The notes under the pieces: generated by a model
Seen by the model: only the letters and a program-made list of their open reading frames with translations
Database searches by the model: none
What the model was told of the DNA's origin: nothing
Made by a program: the position numbers and the translations under genes
NCBI GenBank assembly: GCA_046347625.1
Contig: JAXMFU010000002.1
Location: 1,116,001-1,180,000, forward strand
Origin: CAIMUS01 sp046347625
Lineage (GTDB): Bacteria; Pseudomonadota; Gammaproteobacteria; Competibacterales; Competibacteraceae
Direction: 5' to 3'
Length of the DNA: 64,000 bases
In this document: piece after piece, positions 44,212 through 53,569 of the stretch
Numbering within the stretch: the first letter of the stretch is position 1
Layout of the letters: every line of letters starts with the position of its first letter

Positions 44212-44712
44212 CTAAAATTCGGGGTCCCAGTCGACCTCCATCAGACCTTGCGCCAGATCGATCCGCTTGATTACATCTCCACGGATAAAGGGAATCAGCC
44301 GTTCCCGTTCGCCCACCACGACGACAACGTCGTTGGCGCCGGTCTCGAACAGGCGTTCCACCCGGCCCAGTTCCACCCCGGCCACCGTGAGTACCCGCAA
44401 TCCCTTCAGATCCACCCAGTAATATTCATCCGTCCCTAAAGGCGGCAATTGCTCGCGGCGGATTGCAAGATCGCAGCCGAGCAACCGGGTGGCTGCCGTG
44501 CGGTCAGCATAACCGTCGAGCTTGAAGAGTATGCCACCGCCATGCAACCGTACTTCCTGAACGTCGATAGGCCGCCAGTCCCCACCACTTTGCAGGTACA
44601 AGGGACGATAGTCGCCAATGCCTTCCCGTGGCTGAGTATAGGAAAACACCCTGACCCAGCCGTGCACACCGTACAAACCGGTGATCCGCCCGACGATGAT
44701 CCAGTCCGACAC
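44212..44712 (-). CDS. rimM: Ribosome maturation factor RimM
   Basis: RimM assists maturation of the 30S head with S19. The 166-residue product has the N-terminal domain (WIIVGRITGLYGVHGWVRVF) and the PRC-barrel-like C-terminal half (EYYWVDLKGLRVLTVAGVEL; GERERLIPFIRGDVIKRIDL). Order rpsP-rimM-trmD-rplS is canonical. Confidence 0.96.
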   Translation of the reverse strand: MSDWIIVGRITGLYGVHGWVRVFSYTQPREGIGDYRPLYLQSGGDWRPIDVQEVRLHGGGILFKLDGYADRTAATRLLGCDLAIRREQLPPLGTDEYYWVDLKGLRVLTVAGVELGRVERLFETGANDVVVVVGERERLIPFIRGDVIKRIDLAQGLMEVDWDPEF

Positions 44713-44740
44713 CCTGGTTTACTGTCCCGACGGCCGTGGC

Positions 44741-45040
44741 CTAAAGATTTGCGGCGGCCTGCTCCGATGTAACGTTGTCGCCGCCCGTCGTAGTGGACGC
44801 CTTGCGATTTTCCTTGATCAGGCAGGCGACACGGTCCGAGGGTTGGGCGCCATGACCCAGCCAGTAACTCACACGTTCCTGATTCAGTTGCAGGCGCACT
44901 TCGCCGCCACGGGCGATGGGATTGAAGAAACCGACGCGCTCGATATATTTACCGTCACGGCGATTGCGGCTGTCGGTAACGACCACATGATAAAAGGGCC
45001 GTTTCTTGGCGCCGCCACGGGCCAAGCGTATGGTAACCAT
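44741..45040 (-). CDS. rpsP: 30S ribosomal protein S16
   Basis: The 99-residue product starts MVTIRLARGGAKKRPFYHVV, continues VTDSRNRRDGKYIERVGFFN, and has a longer C-terminal tail than E. coli S16 (KENRKASTTTGGDNVTSEQA), a common variation. It is the first gene of the operon. Confidence 0.96.
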   Translation of the reverse strand: MVTIRLARGGAKKRPFYHVVVTDSRNRRDGKYIERVGFFNPIARGGEVRLQLNQERVSYWLGHGAQPSDRVACLIKENRKASTTTGGDNVTSEQAAANL

Positions 45041-45220
45041 TCGCTGTACTTCCTCTCACTGGCTGGATTCAAATCGATTTACCCCCTGAAGAGCCGACCC
45101 GACTGCAAGGCAACACCCATCTTGCCGGACAGGGTTGCTTGCGGCCATCCGATCAGACTGCTCAGGTGGCTAAAAATAAACGAACTATTTTACGCGAAAC
45201 CGGCAGAATGTGAAGGGCTT

Positions 45221-45670
45221 TCAAGGCCGCCCATGGGCTTCCCGATAGATTTCCTTCTGCATCAGCTTGACCAGATCCATCAGCCCCTCGGCGAATAAAT
45301 CCAGCACGTCGTCGGCCGTCAGAATGCCTTCCAGACCGCCACGGGCATTGACGACCGGCAGCCGGCGGATGCCTTCGTTGCGCATCCGGTTGAGGGTAGT
45401 CCACAGGGCATCGTCTTCGCGTGCGGTCAACGGCTCCGGACTCATGATATCGGTCACGGTAACGACATCAGGATCGAGGTCCTGGGCCAGCACTTCAAGC
45501 ACCAGATCCCGATCGGTAACAATACCGACCGGGATATTATCCTCACCTTGCCGTTCTACAATGATCAAGGCACCGACATGATGCTGACGCATCAGTCTGG
45601 CCGCCTCGCGGATTTCAGTGTGCTTGTCCGTGATCACCACGGTGCGGTTACAATATTCGCCCACAGACAT
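45221..45670 (-). CDS. CBS-domain pair protein
   Basis: A 149-residue protein made of two CBS motifs: TVVITDKHTEIREAARLMRQ ... HHVGALIIVE and PLTAREDDALWTTLNRMRNE ... GIRRLPVVNA. Such pairs bind adenosyl nucleotides and regulate partners. No enzyme or channel domain is fused. It is divergent from the hydrolase gene that starts 40 bases away. Confidence 0.85.
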   Translation of the reverse strand: MSVGEYCNRTVVITDKHTEIREAARLMRQHHVGALIIVERQGEDNIPVGIVTDRDLVLEVLAQDLDPDVVTVTDIMSPEPLTAREDDALWTTLNRMRNEGIRRLPVVNARGGLEGILTADDVLDLFAEGLMDLVKLMQKEIYREAHGRP

Positions 45671-45710
45671 GGGATTATCTCCTGCGGTTTATCAGCGATG
45701 GGAACGAGTG

Positions 45711-46550
45711 ATGCCGATTCTAAAGCGGGCCAATGCCTGTATCTACTATGAGGACAGCGGTACCGGCGAACCGCTACTCCTGCTTCACGGCTTCTCCGTT
45801 TCCAGCCGCTACTGGAGCCGAACCGGCGTTGCCGCGGAACTGGCCGGTCACTATCGCGTTATTGCGATGGACTTGCGCGGTCACGGCCGCAGCCGCGTGC
45901 AGGGTGAACCTAAAGGTTATGATGCCGACACCCTGGCCGACGATATTACCGCACTGGCTGACAGTCTGGGGCTCGATCGGTTTCATTTGCTGGGTCATTC
46001 CGCCGGTGGCATGGTCGCCTTACGCTATGCCTGGCGGCGGGAGGAGCGGTTGCGCAGCCTGGTGCTCATGAGCACGGCGCCGGCAACCGCTTTCGGTCAC
46101 CGCGACCCGCAATTGCGACAACAGTCCCTGCAGATGTTTGCCGAGTTCTACGAGCGGCAGACCTGGCCGAAGATCTTTTCCCATCTGCGCCAGTTGCCCG
46201 GTCCCCTGTTGTACTGGATGGATCAACTGCCCGAGCGGGAGCGCTTATGGGCGCTGTTGCTGGAAATTTGCCGTGATAATAAGCCGAACGTCCTGGCGGC
46301 TTTTATCCGTACCTTCTTTACCGATCCGGACCCGCATTTGGAAAGCCTGCGCCTGATTGCTTGCCCCACCCTGATCGTGGTCGGCGAACATGACAAGCTG
46401 TTCCTGCCGGCCGGTATCTTGCTGGCCCGGGCGATCCCGCACGCGCAACATCAGGTACTCGAACGGGTCGGCCATATGACCGCCCTGGAAGCGCCGGAAC
46501 TTACCAGCGCGACTATTCTGAACTTTCTGGCAACCTGCCGGGGATACTAA
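45711..46550 (+). CDS. Alpha/beta hydrolase
   Basis: A 279-residue alpha/beta-hydrolase. The oxyanion motif LLLLHGFSVSSRYW, nucleophile elbow LLGHSAGGMVAL (Ser97) and the late His in ERVGHMTALEAPE form the active site; the acid is probably in VVGEHDKLFLPA. Substrate unknown. ATG 45711 is chosen (GTG at 45708 also possible); the longer open frame from 45618 runs into the divergent CBS gene. Its 3' end overlaps the convergent FHA gene by 4 bases. Confidence 0.85.
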   Translation: MPILKRANACIYYEDSGTGEPLLLLHGFSVSSRYWSRTGVAAELAGHYRVIAMDLRGHGRSRVQGEPKGYDADTLADDITALADSLGLDRFHLLGHSAGGMVALRYAWRREERLRSLVLMSTAPATAFGHRDPQLRQQSLQMFAEFYERQTWPKIFSHLRQLPGPLLYWMDQLPERERLWALLLEICRDNKPNVLAAFIRTFFTDPDPHLESLRLIACPTLIVVGEHDKLFLPAGILLARAIPHAQHQVLERVGHMTALEAPELTSATILNFLATCRGY

Positions 46551-48289
46551 TAGCGTTCGAAGACAAAGCGTGCCACGCTGCCGATGCTGATGGTATCTCC
46601 CTCTTCCAGCGGGACTGCCTCGTTGGGTGCCAGGCTGTGATTGCAGACCCACACTCCGCCGTGATCGACCCGGTTTTGAATCCAATACATCCCATCTTTG
46701 AAAAGCAGTTCTGCATGATGCGGCGCCACATCTTCCGCCTCCACGCATAAGCCGGCCTGCGGAGAACTGCCGATCGAGAGCCACTTGGCCAGATAAATAT
46801 GGACCACCCGCCGCCGGTTGGTATCCTGCCGCTGCAGGCGCGCATAGAGCAGTGGCCCTAAACTGTTGACACCGTTACTTTGGGCGGCCTGGTTCTGCAA
46901 ACGGATCAGGTTGCTATAACCGGTCTTGAGGCTGTTCCTGATCGTGGGACTCGCCGGTCCTGCCATCTGATCCAGCAGATCGACGATTTCCAGGACACTG
47001 TTACTGAAGCGCTCCCGCTCCGGGCTGGTCTCTTCCATGCCGCTGACTCCGGGTGTGACATCCCAATCCAGAAAAGTCTGCATTTCATACAGCCCGCCAA
47101 TATCGATCACATCGCCCATGTCCAATTGCTGCCACTGCCCACGCTGCAATTTACTCCCATTGACCGCCGTATAACTGCGCTCGCGGCGGCTGGTGTGCAT
47201 GATGGCAAGGCCGTCTTCGCAGGCGCAAATAATACACTGCACCCGGGAAATATGTTCATACCCGGGCAGGAAGCCGAGGGAGAAGTCGCACAAGCGGGTT
47301 TGGCTGTTTTCGATATAGCGGCCACAAACGATAAAAGGCCGCGAGACGATCTCGATGCGCTCCGGCGCATAGGCCGGGTTTTGACTGCGCAGTAAAACCC
47401 GGTTCAGCGGGGTGCCGCGTACGGTAGCATGCTGTTCGATAAAGCTTCTGGTCTGCAGCCGGTAGGTGCGCTCCGGGTCCAGTTCCAGTTCGACCGGCAG
47501 CATCTGTTCCCAACGGGGCAGCCGTTGCATGGTTGGCCCTGGCTGCATGCTAAAGTGTTGTGTCGTGCCGGCGGTCGGTGGCGCTCCTTCCAGCCCCTCG
47601 GAGTCCATCGTATGCGGGCCTGGAGAAAGCGCTGGGTAATAAGGGCTGGTATTGGACGCATGCGTGGTACGAACCCTGACTTTGGTGCCGTTGCCGGGTC
47701 CGGGAAAATTCAGCAGAATATGGGACCGGTTGTTGTACGCGCGCCATTCACCGTTATGGTTGCAAACATCGACTTCCAGCGCCAGGGTGGTGAGTAAAGC
47801 CTGCGTGGGGGCCTGATAGTGCAGATAGACCGGCAAGGTATCCCGCGCTTCCAGTAACTTGATAGGAAGGGGCTGGGCATTGTCGAGCAGCGCCAGGCCG
47901 GAGGATCTGAAACGGACCCGGATTTCCCGGAATATGGTGGCCGTGGGATTCATCACCAGAGCAATCAGGACGCCAGGCCGGCCCGGCTCACCGTGAATAT
48001 TGGTATCCAGTCCGATCAAAATCGGCTGTTTTTTATCCAGGGAGCGCAGCACTCGTTGTTCGTGTTCGCTGACCAGCGCTTCATCCAGTCCGCACAGTAC
48101 TTGAAATTGCGCCAGCATCTGCCGATCGGCTTCGGTCTTGCCACTTTTCTTACCCCAAATGCCATAGAGTAACTGCTCCAGTTCCCGCAAATTGGCCGGG
48201 GTCGGTCCCAAACGTTCAGGCTTATACAATAAAAAGCGTTGCATGTCGGAATGATAAATAGAACTTTCAGTTGGCATGGTTATCGCCAT
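46547..48289 (-). CDS. Protein with two FHA-like domains
   Basis: A protein of about 580 residues. The middle contains an FHA-like region (HISRVQCIICACEDGLAIMH, VNGSKLQRGQWQQLDMGDVI) at about 350-420. The C-terminus has a second one (LSIGSSPQAGLCVEAEDVAP, HHAELLFKDGMYWIQNRVDH, GDTISIGSVARFVFE) at about 500-580. FHA domains bind phosphothreonine. The N-terminal 300 residues are unrecognised. The start is uncertain: ATGs at 48289, 48277 and 48244 are all in frame and none has a good ribosome binding site. Convergent with the hydrolase gene. Confidence 0.75.
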   Translation of the reverse strand: MAITMPTESSIYHSDMQRFLLYKPERLGPTPANLRELEQLLYGIWGKKSGKTEADRQMLAQFQVLCGLDEALVSEHEQRVLRSLDKKQPILIGLDTNIHGEPGRPGVLIALVMNPTATIFREIRVRFRSSGLALLDNAQPLPIKLLEARDTLPVYLHYQAPTQALLTTLALEVDVCNHNGEWRAYNNRSHILLNFPGPGNGTKVRVRTTHASNTSPYYPALSPGPHTMDSEGLEGAPPTAGTTQHFSMQPGPTMQRLPRWEQMLPVELELDPERTYRLQTRSFIEQHATVRGTPLNRVLLRSQNPAYAPERIEIVSRPFIVCGRYIENSQTRLCDFSLGFLPGYEHISRVQCIICACEDGLAIMHTSRRERSYTAVNGSKLQRGQWQQLDMGDVIDIGGLYEMQTFLDWDVTPGVSGMEETSPERERFSNSVLEIVDLLDQMAGPASPTIRNSLKTGYSNLIRLQNQAAQSNGVNSLGPLLYARLQRQDTNRRRVVHIYLAKWLSIGSSPQAGLCVEAEDVAPHHAELLFKDGMYWIQNRVDHGGVWVCNHSLAPNEAVPLEEGDTISIGSVARFVFERY

Positions 48290-48583
48290 CGATACAGGCA
48301 AGCAAGTACTACTCTACTACACGCTTCAGTCACAGTGCTCAACACCCGGACTCAAGAAAGTCAGGGCAGCTTCACCACCCGACCTGAGCCTTTATCTGCC
48401 TACTTTTTCGAAAGAAAGTTTAGCACTTTATTGATACGTCCGGTGTACTTTACCAACTATCCAGCAGCACAGACTGCCCGAACCGGGTTCCGGCTCCTCG
48501 ACATTTTTCCTATACTTTCCAGGTTACCAGCACAGACGACAATTTTTTGACTTCAACCTGCAACCAAAATAAAGGATCGAATA

Positions 48584-49672
48584 ATGGAAAGACGCACCTT
48601 CTTACAGACCGCCGGCATCGGGCTTGCCGCTGCCGCTACCGCCGTCGCCGCGCCGGCGATTGCGCAATCCCTGCCTAACCTCAAATGGCGCCTGGCATCC
48701 AGCTTTCCCAAGAGTCTGGATACCCTCTACGGAGCGGCGGAAACCCTGGCCAACCGCATCAAGGGATTGACCGAAGGTAAATTCGAGATCCGGGTATTCG
48801 CCGCCGGCGAGCTCGTACCGGGTCTGCAAGTCCTGGATGCCTGCCAGCAGGGTACCGTCGAGTGCGGCCACACGGCGAGTTATTATTATGTCGGCAAGAA
48901 TAAAGCTTTTGCTTTCGATACCACCGTGCCTTTCGGCCTGACCGCCCGCCAGCAGAACGCCTGGTTCTACAGTGGTGGCGGACTGGAGTTATTACGCAAT
49001 TTTTTCAAGGAATACAATATCATCAACTTTCCCGGCGGCAACACCGGCACCCAGATGGGCGGCTGGTTCCGCAAGGAAATCAAAAATATCGACGATCTGA
49101 AGGGACTGAAGATGCGGATTGCCGGACTCGGTGGCGAGATCATGGCGCGTCTCGGCGCGGTACCGCAACAGATTGCCGGCGGCGACATTTATCCGGCACT
49201 GGAGAAAGGCACGATCGATGCCGCCGAGTGGGTCGGTCCCTATGACGATGAAAAGCTCGGCTTTTATAAGGTCGCTCCCTATTATTACTACCCCGGCTGG
49301 TGGGAAGGCAGCGCCGCCTTGTCCTTTTATGTGAATATCAAGGAATGGGAAAAGCTGCCCCAACCTTACAAGGAGGCCTTCGAGGTTGCGGCGGCGGAAG
49401 CCAATGTGACGATGCTGGCCACGTATGACGCCAAGAATCCGGGCGCTCTGGCCCGGCTGGTGCGGGATGGTGCCAAGCTGCAACCTTTCCCGCGCGATAT
49501 GATGGAGGCCGCTTTCAAAATCGCCCATGAGCTGTACGAGGAAGAGGCCGGCAAAAACCCGGCTTTCAAAGTCCTCTACGAGCCCTGGAAAAAATTCCGC
49601 TCCGAAGAGTATCAGTGGTTCCGTATTGCCGAAGCGACCTTTGCCAACTTTATGTACTCGCAGAAGCTGTAG
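48584..49672 (+). CDS. TRAP transporter solute-binding protein (DctP family)
   Basis: A 362-residue periplasmic binding protein with a Tat-like signal (MERRTFLQTAGIGLAAAATA, AxA cleavage near AIAQ). DctP hallmarks are LASSFPKSLDTLYGAAETLA, GLKMRIAGLGGEIMARLGAV and GTIDAAEWVGPYDDEKLGFY, where the Arg and Trp residues contact the ligand carboxylate. Aromatic-rich YYYYPGWWEGS suggests a 2-oxoacid or similar ligand. No DctQ/DctM genes lie nearby, so its permease is elsewhere. ATG after AAAGGATCGAATA. Confidence 0.9.
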   Translation: MERRTFLQTAGIGLAAAATAVAAPAIAQSLPNLKWRLASSFPKSLDTLYGAAETLANRIKGLTEGKFEIRVFAAGELVPGLQVLDACQQGTVECGHTASYYYVGKNKAFAFDTTVPFGLTARQQNAWFYSGGGLELLRNFFKEYNIINFPGGNTGTQMGGWFRKEIKNIDDLKGLKMRIAGLGGEIMARLGAVPQQIAGGDIYPALEKGTIDAAEWVGPYDDEKLGFYKVAPYYYYPGWWEGSAALSFYVNIKEWEKLPQPYKEAFEVAAAEANVTMLATYDAKNPGALARLVRDGAKLQPFPRDMMEAAFKIAHELYEEEAGKNPAFKVLYEPWKKFRSEEYQWFRIAEATFANFMYSQKL

Positions 49673-49719
49673 GAACGCTTTATGACCGTTCCTGCGTAAC
49701 CGTAACCAGGGAGGCGCCG

Positions 49720-50730
49720 ATGAATCCCGTATTACCCGCCGAGATGACAGTGATCGCCATCGACCGACCCGGTGGCCCGGAAGTGCTGATACCGGCCCGC
49801 CGTGCTTTGCCCACACCGGGTGCCGGCGAGGTCTTACTCCAGGTGGTGGCGGCGGGAATCAACCGACCGGATTGTCTGCAACGCCAGGGGAGTTATCCAC
49901 CTCCCCCCGGCGCCTCGGATTTGCCGGGATTGGAAGTGGCGGGCACTGTCGTCGGTTTGGGCGCCGGAGTCGATGACCGGCGCCTGGGGGATCGGGTCTG
50001 TGCGCTGTTGACCGGCGGTGGCTATGCCGAATACTGCGTGGCGCCGGCGGCCCAGTGCCTGCCGGTTCCGCCAGGGCTGGACCTGGTACAGGCGGCCGCG
50101 CTGCCGGAAACGTTTTTTACCGTCTGGACCAATGTGTTCGAACGGGCACACCTGCAGCCGGGCGAGACCTTGCTGGTGCACGGGGGTTCCAGCGGCATCG
50201 GCACCACGGCGATTCAATTGGCCCGTGAATTCGGTTCGCCGGTATTCGTCACCGTGGGCAGTGCCGATAAAGCCAGGGTATGCGAGGAACTGGGCGCCTG
50301 CCGGGCCATTAATTATCGGGACAGTGATTTTGTCGGCGTGATCGAGGAACTGACCCAGGGCAGAGGGGTGGATGTGATTCTGGACATGGTCGGGGGCGAT
50401 TATGTTCAGCGCAATTTAAGTGCCCTGGCGCCGGAGGGACGATTGGTGCAAATCGCCTTTCTGCGCGGTGCCAGGGTGGAACTGAACCTGACGCCGGTAA
50501 TGCTGAAACGGCTGACCCTTACCGGTTCGACCTTGCGTGCCCGTTCGGTGGCGGAGAAAGCCGCCATCGCCCGCGCCCTCAGGGAGCGGGTCTGGCCTCT
50601 GCTGGAGGCCGGCAAAATAAAGCCGGTCATTTATAAAACCTTCGCGCTGACCGACGCCGCCGCTGCCCACCGGTTGATGGAATCGAATCGGCATATCGGT
50701 AAGATTGTGCTGACGGTGGGTGTGGAGTGA
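49720..50730 (+). CDS. NAD(P)H:quinone oxidoreductase (zinc-less MDR, PIG3-like)
   Basis: A 336-residue medium-chain dehydrogenase. It shows AAGINRPDCLQRQGSYPPPP, the NADPH-binding LLVHGGSSGIGTTAIQLARE, RGVDVILDMVGGDYVQRNL and GRLVQIAFLRGA. No structural zinc cysteines are present, placing it with quinone reductase/PIG3 proteins. ATG 49720 follows AGGGAGGCGCCG, so the frame extension into the TRAP gene is rejected. Confidence 0.88.
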   Translation: MNPVLPAEMTVIAIDRPGGPEVLIPARRALPTPGAGEVLLQVVAAGINRPDCLQRQGSYPPPPGASDLPGLEVAGTVVGLGAGVDDRRLGDRVCALLTGGGYAEYCVAPAAQCLPVPPGLDLVQAAALPETFFTVWTNVFERAHLQPGETLLVHGGSSGIGTTAIQLAREFGSPVFVTVGSADKARVCEELGACRAINYRDSDFVGVIEELTQGRGVDVILDMVGGDYVQRNLSALAPEGRLVQIAFLRGARVELNLTPVMLKRLTLTGSTLRARSVAEKAAIARALRERVWPLLEAGKIKPVIYKTFALTDAAAAHRLMESNRHIGKIVLTVGVE

Positions 50731-50741
50731 GCGGAGGTGCT

Positions 50742-50921
50742 ATGAATAGCAAGCACGTTGAATCGGTGTTCCCTATCGATTCAGCAGCGCTAGCCCGGAT
50801 GTGGGCCGAGGGCCAGAATCCGGGGTTTATGGACGGAACCCGGATTGCGTTCCACCAGATCCGCCCCATCTGGACTATGCTAGCTGAGGAACTATTACTG
50901 AGACATGGTGAAATATTATGA
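50742..50921 (+). CDS. Small hypothetical protein preceding the TIR-NTPase gene
   Basis: A 59-residue product MNSKHVESVFPIDSAALARM... ending LAEELLLRHGEIL. No family is recognised; two predicted helices (SAALARMWAEG; WTMLAEELLLRHG). ATG 50742 has GGAGG 6 bases upstream and the stop overlaps the TIR gene start by ATGA, which favours a real, coupled gene. Could be an adaptor, immunity or leader protein; this is inference. Confidence 0.6.
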   Translation: MNSKHVESVFPIDSAALARMWAEGQNPGFMDGTRIAFHQIRPIWTMLAEELLLRHGEIL

Positions 50922-52339
50922 CAACTGAAAAAAGAATTATAGAGAAAATTGCTGCTCTGGAAAATATCTGGAGACGATTATTAGAAAAACGTGATAATCT
51001 TCAGAGGTTGTATATTCTGGAGTCAAGAGTTGAGGAAAAATTGCGTTTAGAAACAATAATTAAAGAAATAAAAGAAGAATTATTGCAAGCCGAAAATCAA
51101 CTTTCAGAATTAGAATCCAAAATTGAACCAATAAGTAAAAAACCAAATATTGCCAATGTGAGAAGAAATGATTTGGAAAAAGGAGAGCCGATAAGTATCT
51201 TTTACTCTTACTCTCATCAAGATGAATCTTTTCGACAGATTTTAGAGACTCACCTTTATCTTCTTAAAAGGCAGGGTATAATTGGTGACTGGCATGATCG
51301 TAGAATTGCAGCCGGTACGGAGTGGAAGGGAAGCATTGATCAGCATATGGAACGTGCGCAACTTATACTTTTACTGATAAGTCAAGATTATTTAGCTTCG
51401 GATTATTGCTACGATATAGAAATGAAGCGAGCTCTAGAAAGGCATAAGAGTCACGAAGCAAGAGTTATCCCCATAATATTAAGGCCGGCTGATTGGTCAG
51501 GCGGACTATTTTCGGAGCTTCAGGCACTGCCTAGTGGTGGAAAACCAGTAACGTTGTGGTCTAACAGGGATGAAGCTTTTCTTAATATAGTTAGTAGTAT
51601 ACGTCAAGTTTGTTACGATATATTAACCCAAAAAAACTTGGAAACCGAATCTGAAAAAGTAGCCACTGCAGAAACATTTTTTTCTCTTGAAGAAGTGTTT
51701 TTAGCTTCCGGTATACCTTCTATTACTTTTGTTGAACCACTTAAATTTAAAGAACTAAAATCCGTTTTAAAGCAACCAGGTCGAGGTGTAGTGATAGAAG
51801 GTCCATCTGGTATTGGTAAAACAACTGCCTTAGTCAAAGCGGCTAACGCTGTACTAAAAGATTTTGATAGGGGTAGGGATATTTACAGCGCCAGAGATCC
51901 ACAAAAAATTAAAAAACTGAAAACGCTACAAGATTGGCATAAAGGGATTATAGTCATTGATGATTTTCATAGATTAGCGCAAGATCATGAATTGCTAAGA
52001 AATAATATTATTGATTATTTAAAATATTTAGCTGACATAAAAGCTTCAGACAAAAAACTTGTTATCATAGGAATACCAAAGACAGGTAGACATTTAGTTG
52101 AACTAAGTCCTGACATTGCGACAAGAATAAGAGTTTTTCCTTTGACTAAAGTTCCACCATACATTGTACTTGAAATGATTAGTAAGGGTGAAATGGCTTT
52201 AAATATCCGTTTCGATAAAAAAGAAGATATTGCAAATCAAGCTAGCGGAAGTTTAAATATTGCTCAGATGTTATGTTACTATAGCGCTCCTATACAAGTT
52301 GTGGAATTTATAAATACCATTTCGGTTTTTCAAAGTTAA
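50918..52339 (+). CDS. TIR-NTPase protein, 5' fragment of an IS-disrupted gene
   Basis: Residues 1-70 form a coiled coil (LLEKRDNLQRLYILESRVEE). Residues about 91-200 form a TIR domain (ISIFYSYSHQDESFRQILET; GDWHDRRIAAGTEWKGSIDQ; SDYCYDIEMKRAL with the conserved Glu168). Residues about 270-460 form a STAND/AAA-type NTPase with P-loop GPSGIGKTT (295-303) and Walker B IIVIDDFH. After codon 458 the frame runs into an IS630-type element and stops at 52339. Removing the element (52293-53380) rejoins the frame with the downstream fragment. The truncated protein may still be made. Confidence 0.85.
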   Translation: MTTEKRIIEKIAALENIWRRLLEKRDNLQRLYILESRVEEKLRLETIIKEIKEELLQAENQLSELESKIEPISKKPNIANVRRNDLEKGEPISIFYSYSHQDESFRQILETHLYLLKRQGIIGDWHDRRIAAGTEWKGSIDQHMERAQLILLLISQDYLASDYCYDIEMKRALERHKSHEARVIPIILRPADWSGGLFSELQALPSGGKPVTLWSNRDEAFLNIVSSIRQVCYDILTQKNLETESEKVATAETFFSLEEVFLASGIPSITFVEPLKFKELKSVLKQPGRGVVIEGPSGIGKTTALVKAANAVLKDFDRGRDIYSARDPQKIKKLKTLQDWHKGIIVIDDFHRLAQDHELLRNNIIDYLKYLADIKASDKKLVIIGIPKTGRHLVELSPDIATRIRVFPLTKVPPYIVLEMISKGEMALNIRFDKKEDIANQASGSLNIAQMLCYYSAPIQVVEFINTISVFQS

Positions 52340-53378
52340 AAATTTTATTATTAAGAAAATTGAGAAAACTCTGTTTGACTTGCTGAAAAGTTTTATTTTC
52401 ATAAAAGTGTCTACGCAGAAAGTTTTTTCCTTGCAACCAAACATCTTCAACGGGATTTTGATCGGGTGCATTGGGCGCGAACAACAGACACGTCACTTTC
52501 CAATCCTTTTCTTCTAACCCCTGATTTACTGTATTCAAATACGCCTGAACCGCGTTGCCACAATGATAGCGTGCTTTATCCCAAATGATGATGAGTTTTT
52601 TATCCGGGTTCAGCTCCTGTAAATAGTTGAGAAAAGCAACTGTGTTTTCGCCATTTCCGCACTCAGCGGGGGTGACCATGAACTCTTGGTTATAGAGGTT
52701 CATGACGCCATAATAGGTCTGCCGCTGTTTGACGTTGATCATGGGAATCTCGGTCCGTTCATTCCGCCGGCCCCAGCCGTAACCCAGGGTATCTCCCCAC
52801 AGTAAATGACCCTCATCTTCAACAAAAACAACAACTTCGCCCGAGACGATTTCAGCCTGACGCGCCTCTAGTCTTTTTTTTATTTCCTCGCGTTTCTGCA
52901 ACACGTGTGCTTCATCCCGCTTCGGATTAGCCGCTTGGGTCTTATGCCAACTCAGTCTCGCTTCGTGGAGGAGATCATAGTACGATTGCTTCGAGTGATA
53001 GACGACTCCATAATGATACTCGATATAATCTCTCAGTTTTTTCACGCTATAATGCGGCTGCATTCGCAGATAAAAAATAATTTCATCACGCTGATCCTCT
53101 GTCAAAAATCCTTTCCCTCCTTTATAGTTTAACTTCAAGGCACTGGCGCCTTCGTTTTCAAATCGGATTTTCCATTTGCTGACAAACGCATCAGACACAT
53201 TTAACAATGCACAAATATCCTCTGTCTTGAAATCGAAAAGAATCATTTTAACTGCTAATGCTCTTTTCACTTCAAGATTCGCTGGTAAATCAATAATATT
53301 ATCTAAACTTGACATAACAGATTCTCCTCTAAAAGTTTTCAATTAATTATATCATATATTTCAAAATTCTACAACTTG
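52293..53378 (-). mobile_element. IS630-type insertion sequence
   Basis: A 1.09-kb element with terminal inverted repeats TACAAGTTGTGGAATTT (from 52293) and TACAAGTTGTAGAATTT (reverse strand, ending 53380), one mismatch. TA dinucleotides flank it (52291-52292 and 53379-53380), the target site of IS630/Tc1 elements. Exact ends are ambiguous by one TA. The version given restores the host reading frame when the element and one TA are removed. Confidence 0.82.
52308..53315 (-). CDS. IS630-family transposase
   Basis: A 335-residue transposase. An N-terminal HTH is seen (DICALLNVSDAFVSKWKIRF). DDE residues appear as VVFVEDEGHLLWG, KLIIIWDKARYHCG and NAPDQNPVEDVWLQGK. The sequence seems intact. ATG 53315 (MSSLDNI) has AGAGGAG 8 bases upstream, preferred to an ATG at 53342. 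Confidence 0.9.
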   Translation of the reverse strand: MSSLDNIIDLPANLEVKRALAVKMILFDFKTEDICALLNVSDAFVSKWKIRFENEGASALKLNYKGGKGFLTEDQRDEIIFYLRMQPHYSVKKLRDYIEYHYGVVYHSKQSYYDLLHEARLSWHKTQAANPKRDEAHVLQKREEIKKRLEARQAEIVSGEVVVFVEDEGHLLWGDTLGYGWGRRNERTEIPMINVKQRQTYYGVMNLYNQEFMVTPAECGNGENTVAFLNYLQELNPDKKLIIIWDKARYHCGNAVQAYLNTVNQGLEEKDWKVTCLLFAPNAPDQNPVEDVWLQGKNFLRRHFYENKTFQQVKQSFLNFLNNKIFNFEKPKWYL

Positions 53379-53380
53379 TA

Positions 53381-53569
53381 AAGGATTGCTATATATTGCT
53401 CTCAGTGAAGACGTAGAGAGAACTCAAAAAACAACTAAATTGGTTCGATGTGATCTAGACAATGCTATCAGGAATGCACAGGAAATCATGGAGCTTAAGT
53501 TTGAAAAACTGGTTAAATCATTCTCATCGTTGGGTACTAAAGACGATGACGTCTGCATAAATTTATTAA
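53381..53569 (+). pseudogene. Middle fragment of the TIR-NTPase-phosphoesterase gene
   Basis: About 63 codons (LLYIALSEDVERTQKTTKLV ... DDDVCINLL) stranded between two insertion sequences. It has no start of its own, is AT-rich like the flanking fragments, and joins in frame to codon 458 of the upstream fragment and, after removal of the second element, to the phosphoesterase fragment. It is predicted helical and probably the end of the NTPase or the winged-helix region. Confidence 0.78.

Noticed and set aside
52295..53380. Alternative IS630 ends leaving CCTATAAAGG in the gene
   Set aside because: This symmetric reading would leave the host gene out of frame with an early stop. The choice of ends that restores the frame is preferred, though the ends differ by one TA.
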